Source of the DNA: Vreelandella stevensii S18214
GTDB taxonomy: Bacteria > Pseudomonadota > Gammaproteobacteria > Pseudomonadales > Halomonadaceae
Assembly (NCBI RefSeq): GCF_000275725.1
Contig: NZ_AJTS01000036.1
Location: forward strand, 152,309 to 216,308
DNA: 64,000 nt
Reading direction: 5' to 3'
The number at the start of each line of letters is the position of its first letter. The stretch's first letter is position 1. Below the pieces are notes generated by a model. That model was not told the origin of the DNA. It ran no database searches and saw only the letters and a list, made by a program, of their open reading frames with translations. Made by a program: the position numbers and the translations under genes. Below, piece after piece: positions 17,389-28,357 of the stretch.

Positions 17389-18156
17389 CTAGCGATCCGA
17401 CGAAGGGGAAATGTCGAAGTAACGACGGTAGGCGCGGGAAAAGCTGCCCTGATCGCGAAAACCCACCAACATGGCGATATGGCCAAGGCTCATGGCGCTA
17501 TGGCGTACCAGGGTGCGCGCATGCTCCAGCCGCCTGCGCTGCACATAGGCCAGCGGCGTCACCCCGGTCAGCTCACGAAAGCAGCTATGAAAGTGGCCGG
17601 GACTCAAGGCGCATAGTGCGGCCATCTGCTCGACACGAATGTCATCGGCCAGGTGCTGATCGAGCCAGGCATCCAGGCGCTCCAGGTCCAGCCGCTCACT
17701 GATGCAGCGCGCGCCCATTTGGGCTGCCGTCTGGAGCGGTGCATCCTGCAGGTACATGTAGAGCGCCCGCAGTAACAGTGCGGCAATTTCGTTTTGCAGG
17801 GCTGGACACTGATCCAACTGATGGGCCAGCGCATGGGTGAGCTGGTTCAAAGCGGGGGGAACGGTAAAGAAGCGCGGTTTATCGAATAGCCGCTCGATCT
17901 CACTGCCCTTTTCCAGCGTGGCCAGGTGCTGCACGGGGATATCCAGCACCAGGGTACGGTTGCTGCCATCGCCCTGATACTCGTGATGGCGTGACGAAGG
18001 GATCAAGCAGCCCCGGCGAGCGGTCACCCGCTCCCCCTGGCCTTCCATGGACAGTTCCGTCACGCCACACGTGGCCAGTATCAACTGGTGAAAATCGTGG
18101 GTGTGCGCTACCTGCTCTTGCGCCAGATTGCGGCTATGCAGCTCGAACTGGACCAT
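17389..18156 (-). CDS. AraC-family transcriptional regulator with N-terminal cupin domain
   Basis: A 255-residue regulator. The N-terminal half has cupin features (HTHDFHQLILATCG, residues about 18-31), and the C-terminal double helix-turn-helix includes MAALCALSPGHFHSCFRELTGV split around residue 175, ending GHIAMLVGFRDQGSFSRAYR-like. Such proteins usually activate a neighbouring catabolic operon in response to a small molecule. It lies upstream of the ornithine-cyclodeaminase-like gene on the same strand, separated by 225 bases that carry an 8-base inverted repeat (CCAGAGTC at 17283, GACTCTGG at 17341). It is the likely regulator of the right-hand module. Confidence 0.88.
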   Translation of the reverse strand: MVQFELHSRNLAQEQVAHTHDFHQLILATCGVTELSMEGQGERVTARRGCLIPSSRHHEYQGDGSNRTLVLDIPVQHLATLEKGSEIERLFDKPRFFTVPPALNQLTHALAHQLDQCPALQNEIAALLLRALYMYLQDAPLQTAAQMGARCISERLDLERLDAWLDQHLADDIRVEQMAALCALSPGHFHSCFRELTGVTPLAYVQRRRLEHARTLVRHSAMSLGHIAMLVGFRDQGSFSRAYRRYFDISPSSDR

Positions 18157-18213
18157 GACCGTACCGTTCGGGAAGTGTGAGAAGGAAGCTTCACTATAAA
18201 ACGATCACGAAAG

Positions 18214-18253
18214 AAAAATCGAGGGGGCGTTAACGCTCGGTTAACGCCCCCTC
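18214..18253 (-). terminator. Rho-independent terminator downstream of the RidA gene
   Basis: A perfect 14-base-pair stem (18221-18234 with 18240-18253, arms GAGGGGGCGTTAAC and GTTAACGCCCCCTC) has a five-base loop and is followed on the minus strand by a T run at 18218-18214. It separates RidA transcription from the AraC gene. Confidence 0.88.
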
Positions 18254-18275
18254 GTGACAGCCTTGAAGCAACCGA

Positions 18276-18632
18276 TCAGGCGTCGGGCAGTGCCGCGATG
18301 ACCATGATTTCCACTTTCCACTCGGGCTTGGCCAGCTTGGCTTCCAGCGCAGCGCGCACCGGCGGACGACCCGGAACTACCCAGGCTTCCCACGCTTCGT
18401 TCATTTCTGCGAACTCGGCCATGTCGGTGACCCATACCTGCGCAGAGATCAGGTGCTCTTTGGAAGTGCCCGCCTGCGCCAGCAGCTCATCGATACGCGC
18501 CAGCACCTGTTCGGTTTGGCCACGCATGCCCACCGTGGCATCGGCCGGCACCTGGCCCGCGAGGTAGACCGTTCCGTTATGAATGGCCACTTGGCTCATG
18601 CGTGCATTGCTTTCGTGATAGGTCACGCCCAT
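18276..18632 (-). CDS. RidA family reactive imine/enamine deaminase
   Basis: A 118-residue YjgF/YER057c/UK114-family protein. The central YLAGQVPAD and the later AQVWVTDMAEFAEMNEAW are family hallmarks; the substrate-binding arginine is probably in RPPVRAALEA. RidA proteins hydrolyse reactive 2-imino acids released by PLP and flavin enzymes. Start 18632 (MGVTYHES) is chosen because GGGAG lies eight bases upstream and the length fits; ATGs at 18674 and 18716 are possible. It stands beside a region with two aminotransferases, a flavin dehydrogenase and an OCD-family enzyme, all possible imine sources. It has its own terminator. Confidence 0.88.
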   Translation of the reverse strand: MGVTYHESNARMSQVAIHNGTVYLAGQVPADATVGMRGQTEQVLARIDELLAQAGTSKEHLISAQVWVTDMAEFAEMNEAWEAWVVPGRPPVRAALEAKLAKPEWKVEIMVIAALPDA

Positions 18633-18789
18633 GGGGTTGTCTCCCGCGACATTGGGTTGATGAAGTGATGACATGCGTGACCAGTCAACTGCCTGGCCAC
18701 GCGTTGATAGTGGCATGATTTACGCTGCGCACCAACACAAGCCCGCCTCTGCAGAGCCTGGCTTGCCACTGCAGGAGCTTTCACATGCA

Positions 18790-21700
18790 TCAAGTGATGT
18801 TGTAGTTGGTATTCCAGTTATCTTCGAGGAACCCGTTAAGGTCCAGATTTTCGAAGTTGGCGATCAACTGGGTATCGAAGTCACTGCCTGTGAGTTCAAC
18901 ACGGAATAGCTGAGCATCATCTTCAATGTCGGGGGTGTCTCCATTACCTGCCAACAGGTATACCACTTCGTCACTGTTCAGGCCAAGTTGATCCAGCCAA
19001 CCTGCCGTGCCATTCATGAACTCTTCAGTGGTAAATACGGCAAACGCAATATCCTCACCTAACGCAGTCAAATCGTCATAGCGCTCAAAGCCAGGCTCAT
19101 CACCGCGCAGCGCATCGAACTCATTGGCCGTCAGGTCGATGAACAGCTGATCGAAGCCTGGTTCACTTCCTACTCGGAAATCCGTGATCAGCTCAATACC
19201 GTCAGCCGCTTGGCCGTCAACATTAAACGTTTTGGATAGCTGCGTGACGCTCCCACCCGGTGCGGCGCCTGGCTGGTGGGTATAGCCGTTGACCGTAAAA
19301 GTGATATTCAGGTCTTGCTCATCATCACTTTCGAGCGGGTCATCAATAATGACAATACTTGCTGCATCATCGATCAAGAATTCAGCAGGAACACCATTAT
19401 TACCCGCTACATTGAGTGTATAAATATTCGCATAGGTATCCTGGACTACCCAAGTGGCTAATGACGATAGAGGAGTATCGCTATTGACCGCTCCCTCCAA
19501 GAGTAATGTCGATGTCTCGAACAACCGCTCGGCTGCCCGAGCATCCAACGCCCCTGCATCAAAGAACGATGCTTGATCCGTTTGCAAGGCATAATTCTCG
19601 GGAAGACTTAAGCCATCCAGAGAGCGCTGTATCAAAGCACTTAGTGGGTACGTGACGGTCAGCCCTTCTTGGTCAAAGTTGGGTAGCTCGCTGAGCACTT
19701 CAAAGTCCTGGAAGCTAATTTCGTCCACGTTCACCCGAACACTGCTAGCGGCAGACAAAGCCTCACTACCTATTGAGTTGAGCACTTGATCAACACTATC
19801 TTCGATTACCCAATTTAACAGCGTTTCACGGTCGAGACTTTCAGCATTGCTTGCCCCTGAGAGAATCTCCTCTACCGTCACTAACAGAGACTCTACTTCA
19901 CTGACCACTAACGATGCGGCATCGAATGGCTGTCCAGCATTAATTTCATAGCTACCCGGCCGCCCCTCATTACTGCCGGGCAGCTCCCCCCCTGCATTGA
20001 CTTCAGCAATCGCTTCCTCTAGCGAATAGCTGACATTAACATTATCGAGATCTACGTTGCCTAAGGTAACAAAGGCCTCGTACTGCTCAGGAGTCAGAGA
20101 TGCACTACTACCCAGATCCAATGTAATCGTGTCCGCTCCGCTGATCCACGGAGCGGCGCCCGCAGCAAGAAGCTCGTCTGGCTGAGCGCTCGTGATGCTC
20201 CACGTCTGCAGTGCTTCAACACTCACCGCTTGACGATTAAGCGCTCCATCTACAATGGCTTGTGTAGCCTGATAACGTGTCTCAGCATTAGGCACGCTAG
20301 TAAGTAAGAAGTTGGGTATTTCAACCCTGCTTGCCACAATTTCATAGCTATCAGCAATGTTTTCGATATCACCAAGCGTCAAGTTGCGGGTAAAGATAAA
20401 TCTGACAGGCGTATCTTCCAGCTCAAAATTACTCAGCCGTTGTAACCGCTGAAGGTCTGCAATGGCGAGAATATCATTATTGACCGACACCTGTTCTGCG
20501 CCTGTCAAATACAAAGGAAACTGATTATTCGATTGGGTAGCCAACAAGGCAGAAGCTGAGTCGATAACGCTCCATTTCAGCAGCTCATTCACCGCGGGAA
20601 CAGGGGCGTTCGCACCTGAAAGGGCGAGTACGGCGCTCTCTACAATGGGTCTTACTTCTTCCGCCGTCAAAACACCAATCGACAGTTCTGTATCAGCAAG
20701 ACGGTAGCCTGCACTATTGCCCTCTTCTCCCTTGACAAGCGCCTCCACCCCTTCTGACTCAATGATTTCTAACGCTTCTTCAAGCGTATACAAAATCTCC
20801 ACCGGATCACTATTGTAATCGTAGTTGCCAAGACCAATGAGTGACTGGTATTGTTCATAAGTCAACTGCACATCCGTAATTTGAACACGATCGGCCAAGA
20901 CAATATGATCTTGTGCAATAGCTTGAATAATATTGCTTGCCGTATCGTTCACCGTCCAGTCAAACAGACGTTGAGCGGTCTCGTTATCACTCTCTACATT
21001 TCGACCCGCTTCTAATACTGCACGCACATTTTTTAGCTCGTTTGCAGCCTCTTCAACGACGAGTGTCGCTACAAAAGGTGTTGCAGTATCATTCAGCACG
21101 AAGCGACCATCAGGCGCTAATATATCCGCCGACTGAGCTCGAAGTGCATCATTGATATCAGCGTAAACTACGGTTACCTCTTCCCCTAAACTGAAATTAT
21201 CTAATCTACCCATCAGTTGCTCATATTGAGCTGCTGTCAGCGTTTCGTCTGTCACCTCAACACTTTCAGCAAGTTGGAGGCCGTCAGGAGCAGAAGCACC
21301 CAAGCGTGACTGAATATTGTTGTAGCTATCCAGAATGCTCCAGGAGTAAACGCTACTCAGGTCAGGCGAGTTCTCTGCCCCACCTAACAACTCGCGAACG
21401 ATAGACAGATTCTCGATGGCATCTTCCGCTGCCAGGGACTCCAGAACAAGCTGCGGCTGTGTATTGATAAGATAATTATCTACCACATCATCGGGGCCTC
21501 GCTCAAATGCCTGGCCGAGGGTGTATTCAACCTGTTCATTGCCGCGCTGATAACCCCGATTATCATTTCCGATCGCCAATAAAGATTCGAATTGATCAAC
21601 TGTAATCTGCTGGTCAGTAAGACGAATCTCGTCAGCACCAACCATGAAAGCAGCACCTTGCTCGACTGCTAGAACGGCACTTGCACTATCTTGAACGATC

Positions 21701-24700
21701 CAATTAAAAAGCTCGTCGACATTTAAACCATCAGCATTATCAGCACTACCTACAACCAACTCCACACGCTCAAGAGTCGAGCGAGACTGAGCAACACTCA
21801 GCTCACCTGGTGCATAGGTATCTGTCTCTAATAAATAGCTATCGGGTAACGCGACATCTGTATTGACGGCACCTTCAAGCGTGTATCGCACGACCGTGGA
21901 GCCTAAGTCGAAATTTTCTAACTCGATAAGACGCTCATATTCTGGCTGGCTAATTTCAGCATTTGAAACAAACACCTGATCAGCTAACGCAACGTGATTC
22001 TCGAACAAGTCTTCAATAATCACGGTGGCATCATCAACGACTACCCAATGGAAAGGTAGACGCTCGCCTAAGCTGTCACGATTTTCAGCACTGTCTACCA
22101 GTTCAGTGATCTGTAGGTAGGCCTCTTGTGCTTCCGCAACACTCAACTCCCCTGCGTCAAGCAGGCTGTCTACACTAATCGCATAGCCATTCAGCAAGGT
22201 TCCTCTATCATCCGCTCGGATAGCTTCTTCCAGCGTGTATTCGACGACTTCGCCCGTCCTTATGTAGTTACTGTCTAAACCAAGGAGGCTTTCATACTCT
22301 GACAGTGTGATTAAGTCATCACTGACGCTAACTGACGTTGCTCTCAGCAGGTGCGGCACATTATCCGCACTTAAAATATTATCCGCACTATCTACAACAG
22401 TCCAATTAAAGAGCTGGTCCGCGTCTAAGGACTGTGCGTTCATAGCACCTGACAAAATCAACTCTACCGAGCTCAGCAACTGCTCTGCCTCTACGACACT
22501 CAAACTACCTGCATTTAACACAGAGCTATCTGAAATATCGTAATTTTCCGCAATCACCGCTGCGTTAACCGCTTGAGAAAGCGTATAACTTACGACGGTT
22601 TCTCCCAACTGGAAATTATCCAGACCATTAAGAAGCTCAAACTCTTCTACAGTGATGGCACGATCACTAATCACGACAGGGTTGGCCCCAGTAACGGCGC
22701 TCTCTTCAATACTATCAATAATAGCACTTGCTGTGTCACTAACCGACCACTGGAACAATGACACAGGGGGTTGATTATTAGCTCCTTGCAAAACCCGAGA
22801 GACATCCGCAAATGATGCAATCGCCTGAGAAACAGTGACCACACCAGCATCCAATGGAGCATCTAAATCGAGAACATAATTAGCGGGCAATGTTTCTACC
22901 GCCAACGCATTCTCCAAGGTATAAATAACGTCTGTGACACCCAGGTCAAAATTATCAAGCCTGCTCAGCTGTGAAAATTGAGCCGGTGTAATTATGGATT
23001 CGGTCACACTCACACGCCCCGCCTCATTCAACTGAGGATCAGCACTGGACGCGCTAATAACGTTTTGGAAGCTATCCAAAACAGTCCAGTCAAGCAGCAT
23101 CTCTCGCGTCAAACCATCTTCTTCGGCATTAACTGCACGGTCTATCAGCAAACGTGTTGCATCAATCAACTCCGCTGCTTCGCGAAGCGTCAAGTCGTTT
23201 TTGAGCAGTAGAGTATCTGGGTCAAGAGTATAATTCGCAGGCATTTCAGATGTATTAAGCGCCTGCTCCAAACGATAAGGTACTATCGTGTTGCCCAACA
23301 CAAAGTTATCCAGCGTGTTTAAATCTGCAAACTGGTCAGGCCTAATGGTGTCGTTGGTTACCATGACACGTGTGGCACCCAATACCGCTGGGCGCTCAAG
23401 ACCACCTGTCACCAATACATCTTCTACACGTGCGCGAATAGCCCACGTATATATATCTTCAAGCGCGATGGGGGCACTATCAGCATCGTAGTCACCTTCC
23501 AGAATTTGCTGCACAAGCACTAAGCGGTCAGCTGCCACCGTTAGCCCGAGATTACCGGACGCAAAGGGCTGGTCCGGATTAAGCAAATACTGAGAGGGTA
23601 ATTCGTTATTTTGTGACAGCGTAACGGCTTGCTGTAACGTCAAATAGGGTAGGTCGGCACGGGTTTCAATAGTGTCGGATAGGCTGCTATCAGGATTTTG
23701 CGCATCACGCTGTGCATCGCGCAGCGGGTTACGCACACCTTCACGATAGGCCTCTACATTCAGATTTTCACCCGCCGCATCAATGGCATCCAGCGCCTGC
23801 GTCACTTGGCCTGCAATTGTCGGCAAACCCAGTAAATCGGCCATTTCCTGATTACTGAGTGGCGCATCGACATCATCAGCCTCATTAAACGCCTCAGCCA
23901 GCAGAGACAGAGCATCCTCATTACTGATACCTGCCGTCGCAGCCATGGCCAACAAACTCGAAACCTTGACACCGGCAATAAGCAAGTCTGCGTTCGGCGA
24001 CGACTCAGCCAGTGGGTCAGTGTTTACCAGGTCAATACGCTGGTCGAGTCCTAACGCCGTTTTAATAGCCGTTTGGGCGTCCGCATCATTCAAGTTAAAC
24101 TGCTGAGCCAGTTGTACCATCATAGTGGTGAGCGGTGTAATGACGGTCGCCCCCTCAGGCGCCCGCAGCTCACCGACAAAAGGCAGACCGGTCGAGATAT
24201 CGACCCCGCCAGTCGCGGTCAAGATACCGCTGCCCTGCAAGCCCTCAAAAAAGCCTTCTCGATTGGTCGTCACACTATTAGCGTCAAGCGCTCGTGTAAC
24301 GGTAGCGCCTGAAATATAGCCATCAATGACATAACCGCTCACCGTTACAGGCGGCTCTGGCGTTGGTTCTGGTTCTGGTGCTGGCTCAGGTGCTGGCGAG
24401 CTGCCACCGCCGCCACCACCGCCTGTAGCCGCCGCACCTACCGCAATGGCACCACCACCGATATAAAGCCATGGCGGGATATCGGCAAACGAGCTAACCG
24501 GCGCACTGTTCGAGCCAGTGGTCCCCGCCGCGGCAGCGGCGCCCGATGGTGCCGACGTAAACGAGGCGCTGGGCACGAACAGTAAATTACCGAAGTCTTC
24601 TCCAGCGGCGATGCCTTGCTGCAAGGCATCGCTGGGGCTGATCAACAACAGGTCACCCTGCTCGACCACCGCCCAGCGTGGCACCACGACCTGCGCCCCA

Positions 24701-25251
24701 TCGGCCATCGTCACCAGGACGTTCCCGTCAGGCAACAGCTCCCAGGTTTGCACATCCGGTAGCTGACTAAGCGGCACCAGAAGACCGCTGTCATTACCGA
24801 GCTGCTGCATGAGAGCGTCCACATCGACCACGACGCGCCCGTTGGCCAGCGCCACGTCCGCCGCCATCAAGTCGATACGCTGGCCGCTGTTCATCATCAG
24901 CGTCAGGCTACCGTTGGGCTGGCGAATGACTTCTGACACGCCTTGCAGGTCATTCACTGGCACCATTTTATCGGCCAAGGCCTGCTGGGCGAGCAAGGGC
25001 AAGACGAGCGTGGCGGCCATGCCACCTTGCTTGAGAGTCTTCTGGTTCTTTTCCATCCAGCGGCGCACGAAGGCCACGCGCTCATGGGGATCTGCCGGTA
25101 CTTCAATGCGCGATACGTCACTGCGGGTGTCGGAAAGTGCTTGCCAAGCGCCCTGAGCCTCTACGCTGCTGACCCTGACACCATTGAGCAAATGACCGTT
25201 CACAACGCCGGGCTGTGTCGACTTGAGAATATCGGCTGATGACATCGCCAT
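18790..25251 (-). CDS. Giant repeat-containing surface or secreted protein (BapA-like N-terminus, about 12 repeats)
   Basis: A 2153-residue acidic protein of unknown function. Order (numbering from 25251): an N-terminal extension; a hydrophobic signal-like segment GGMAATLVLPLLAQQALA (76-93); a beta-rich region with NVLVTMADGAQVVVPR resembling BapA-type prefixes; a possible second membrane segment WLYIGGGAIAVGAAATGG (261-278); a Gly tract and Pro-Glu linker (277-302); a domain with VSGYVIDGYISGATV and TVITPLTTM (304-388) common in large surface proteins; about twelve 120-residue repeats (537-1971); and a 182-residue tail with ITDFRVG and DQLFIDL resembling type I secretion targeting tails. No RTX GGxGxD nonapeptides are seen. 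GGAG lies nine bases before 25251; 25287 is an alternative start. No secretion genes are nearby. Likely an adhesin. Confidence 0.7.
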   Translation of the reverse strand: MAMSSADILKSTQPGVVNGHLLNGVRVSSVEAQGAWQALSDTRSDVSRIEVPADPHERVAFVRRWMEKNQKTLKQGGMAATLVLPLLAQQALADKMVPVNDLQGVSEVIRQPNGSLTLMMNSGQRIDLMAADVALANGRVVVDVDALMQQLGNDSGLLVPLSQLPDVQTWELLPDGNVLVTMADGAQVVVPRWAVVEQGDLLLISPSDALQQGIAAGEDFGNLLFVPSASFTSAPSGAAAAAGTTGSNSAPVSSFADIPPWLYIGGGAIAVGAAATGGGGGGGSSPAPEPAPEPEPTPEPPVTVSGYVIDGYISGATVTRALDANSVTTNREGFFEGLQGSGILTATGGVDISTGLPFVGELRAPEGATVITPLTTMMVQLAQQFNLNDADAQTAIKTALGLDQRIDLVNTDPLAESSPNADLLIAGVKVSSLLAMAATAGISNEDALSLLAEAFNEADDVDAPLSNQEMADLLGLPTIAGQVTQALDAIDAAGENLNVEAYREGVRNPLRDAQRDAQNPDSSLSDTIETRADLPYLTLQQAVTLSQNNELPSQYLLNPDQPFASGNLGLTVAADRLVLVQQILEGDYDADSAPIALEDIYTWAIRARVEDVLVTGGLERPAVLGATRVMVTNDTIRPDQFADLNTLDNFVLGNTIVPYRLEQALNTSEMPANYTLDPDTLLLKNDLTLREAAELIDATRLLIDRAVNAEEDGLTREMLLDWTVLDSFQNVISASSADPQLNEAGRVSVTESIITPAQFSQLSRLDNFDLGVTDVIYTLENALAVETLPANYVLDLDAPLDAGVVTVSQAIASFADVSRVLQGANNQPPVSLFQWSVSDTASAIIDSIEESAVTGANPVVISDRAITVEEFELLNGLDNFQLGETVVSYTLSQAVNAAVIAENYDISDSSVLNAGSLSVVEAEQLLSSVELILSGAMNAQSLDADQLFNWTVVDSADNILSADNVPHLLRATSVSVSDDLITLSEYESLLGLDSNYIRTGEVVEYTLEEAIRADDRGTLLNGYAISVDSLLDAGELSVAEAQEAYLQITELVDSAENRDSLGERLPFHWVVVDDATVIIEDLFENHVALADQVFVSNAEISQPEYERLIELENFDLGSTVVRYTLEGAVNTDVALPDSYLLETDTYAPGELSVAQSRSTLERVELVVGSADNADGLNVDELFNWIVQDSASAVLAVEQGAAFMVGADEIRLTDQQITVDQFESLLAIGNDNRGYQRGNEQVEYTLGQAFERGPDDVVDNYLINTQPQLVLESLAAEDAIENLSIVRELLGGAENSPDLSSVYSWSILDSYNNIQSRLGASAPDGLQLAESVEVTDETLTAAQYEQLMGRLDNFSLGEEVTVVYADINDALRAQSADILAPDGRFVLNDTATPFVATLVVEEAANELKNVRAVLEAGRNVESDNETAQRLFDWTVNDTASNIIQAIAQDHIVLADRVQITDVQLTYEQYQSLIGLGNYDYNSDPVEILYTLEEALEIIESEGVEALVKGEEGNSAGYRLADTELSIGVLTAEEVRPIVESAVLALSGANAPVPAVNELLKWSVIDSASALLATQSNNQFPLYLTGAEQVSVNNDILAIADLQRLQRLSNFELEDTPVRFIFTRNLTLGDIENIADSYEIVASRVEIPNFLLTSVPNAETRYQATQAIVDGALNRQAVSVEALQTWSITSAQPDELLAAGAAPWISGADTITLDLGSSASLTPEQYEAFVTLGNVDLDNVNVSYSLEEAIAEVNAGGELPGSNEGRPGSYEINAGQPFDAASLVVSEVESLLVTVEEILSGASNAESLDRETLLNWVIEDSVDQVLNSIGSEALSAASSVRVNVDEISFQDFEVLSELPNFDQEGLTVTYPLSALIQRSLDGLSLPENYALQTDQASFFDAGALDARAAERLFETSTLLLEGAVNSDTPLSSLATWVVQDTYANIYTLNVAGNNGVPAEFLIDDAASIVIIDDPLESDDEQDLNITFTVNGYTHQPGAAPGGSVTQLSKTFNVDGQAADGIELITDFRVGSEPGFDQLFIDLTANEFDALRGDEPGFERYDDLTALGEDIAFAVFTTEEFMNGTAGWLDQLGLNSDEVVYLLAGNGDTPDIEDDAQLFRVELTGSDFDTQLIANFENLDLNGFLEDNWNTNYNIT
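19339..23643 (-). repeat. About twelve diverged coding repeats of roughly 120 codons
   Basis: Each unit follows the same order: YTLEEAVN-like opening, LPxNYxL, LSVAEA followed by a VELVLSGAxNA-type helix, LFNWTVxDSAxNIL, then VSVSDxxIT and QFExLxxLDNFxLGxTVV closing into the next YTLE. Units begin roughly every 330-390 bases. They are well diverged from each other: units 3-6 are closest to the consensus, while units 10 and 12 are the most degenerate. The opening and the WTVxDSA stretch look alike, hinting at an internal sub-repeat. I do not recognise the unit as a named domain. Confidence 0.8.
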
Positions 25252-25493
25252 TGAGCACATCTCCACTGAAGGTTCGCAAGCGCTCATGGCGAATGCGTTT
25301 TCTAATTAGTTAGGCGACCGTCGCCCCGGCAGCCTCACGGAAAGGCGCCATTCAAATGGGGTCAAGTATTTCATAAAGAAGTAGGAAAGAAACCTGAAAA
25401 AAGAGGGGGTAATGCCCTGTTTAAGAGCATTAGAAAACACATGGGCGCTCTCGGGCAGAATACCGCGACACGAAAGGACACTTTGGACATCAC

Positions 25494-25524
25494 AAAAAAG
25501 GGCCTGACGTAAAACGTCAGGCCC
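25494..25524 (-). terminator. Rho-independent terminator of tRNA-Leu
   Basis: Arms GGGCCTGACGT (25500-25510) and ACGTCAGGCCC (25514-25524) form a perfect 11-base-pair stem with a three-base loop. On the minus strand it is followed by six T residues (25499-25494). It begins nine bases after the tRNA 3' end. Confidence 0.93.
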
Positions 25525-25532
25525 TTCATGTT

Positions 25533-25619
25533 TGGTGCCGGTAGCCAGACTCGAACTGGCACACCCGTAAAGGCGGCGGATTTTGAATCCGCTGCGTCTA
25601 CCAATTCCGCCATACCGGC
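25533..25619 (-). tRNA. tRNA-Leu (anticodon CAA)
   Basis: An 87-base gene on the minus strand. Acceptor arms GCCGGTA (5') and TACCGGC (3') pair perfectly and the CCA end is encoded. The anticodon stem GCGGA/TCCGC encloses the loop TTCAAAA, giving anticodon CAA (reads UUG). A long variable arm and the T arm GCCAGTTCGAGTCTGGC are present, as expected of a class II leucine tRNA. It has its own promoter and terminator and precedes queA divergently. Confidence 0.97.
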
Positions 25620-25630
25620 ATAGGAGGCGC

Positions 25631-25658
25631 ATTATACGGAGTTAACCCGCAAGGTCAA
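25631..25658 (-). promoter_or_regulatory. Sigma-70 promoter of tRNA-Leu
   Basis: On the minus strand TTGACC (25658-25653), a 16-base spacer and a consensus TATAAT (25636-25631) lie just upstream of the tRNA 5' end. A GC-rich GCGCCTCC follows the -10 box, like the discriminator of stable-RNA promoters. Confidence 0.88.
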
Positions 25659-25731
25659 TCACATCGACTGACTTTATGCGCCTAAAGCGCTATCCTAGGC
25701 GGCTTGTTTGACCACCGAAAGAGCACTCCCC

Positions 25732-27944
<2,213 letters not shown>

Positions 27945-28018
27945 TAACTAACCGCCACCGGCCATGCTGAGTGGCGTCAACCGGTTCACCCATTGTTCTA
28001 ACTCAGGAGTTCTCTGCA

Positions 28019-28345
28019 ATGCTGGATTTCTTCATCTCACCAGCCCATGCCCAGGAAGCCGCCGCTGGCGGTGGTATTGCGCAAATCGTCATGCTCGTCG
28101 GCTTTGTGCTGATTTTCTACTTCCTGCTGTGGCGCCCCCAGGCAAAACGTGCCAAGCAGCACCGTCAGCTGGTCTCCAGCCTGGCCAAGGGTGATGAAGT
28201 GGTCATCGGTGGTGGCCTGGTAGGCCGCGTGACCAAAGTCAGCGATGAGTTCCTGACCCTGGAAGTATCGGAAGGTACCGAAGTCAACGTGCAGAAGAAT
28301 GCCGTGGCTGCCGTACTGCCCAAGGGCACCATTAAGTCCATCTAA
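28019..28345 (+). CDS. yajC: Preprotein translocase subunit YajC
   Basis: A 108-residue inner-membrane protein with one helix (about residues 20-41, IVMLVGFVLIFYFLLWRPQ) followed by the conserved RPQAKRAKQHRQ and a beta-rich cytoplasmic domain with VVIGGGLVGRVTKV. YajC associates with SecDF in protein export. CAGGAG lies nine bases before the ATG at 28019, so this start is firm. It is part of the tgt-yajC-secD-secF block. Confidence 0.95.
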   Translation: MLDFFISPAHAQEAAAGGGIAQIVMLVGFVLIFYFLLWRPQAKRAKQHRQLVSSLAKGDEVVIGGGLVGRVTKVSDEFLTLEVSEGTEVNVQKNAVAAVLPKGTIKSI

Positions 28346-28357
28346 CGCTCGCACTTC

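Noticed and set aside
18633-18790. Attachment-site copy of the tRNA-Leu 3' end
   Set aside because: No match to the tRNA 3' end was seen there and no integrase gene is in the window.
25288-25493. c-di-GMP riboswitch or other structured leader before the giant surface protein
   Set aside because: No recognisable riboswitch core was seen; only a short GGCGAC/GTCGCC palindrome and AT-rich sequence are present.
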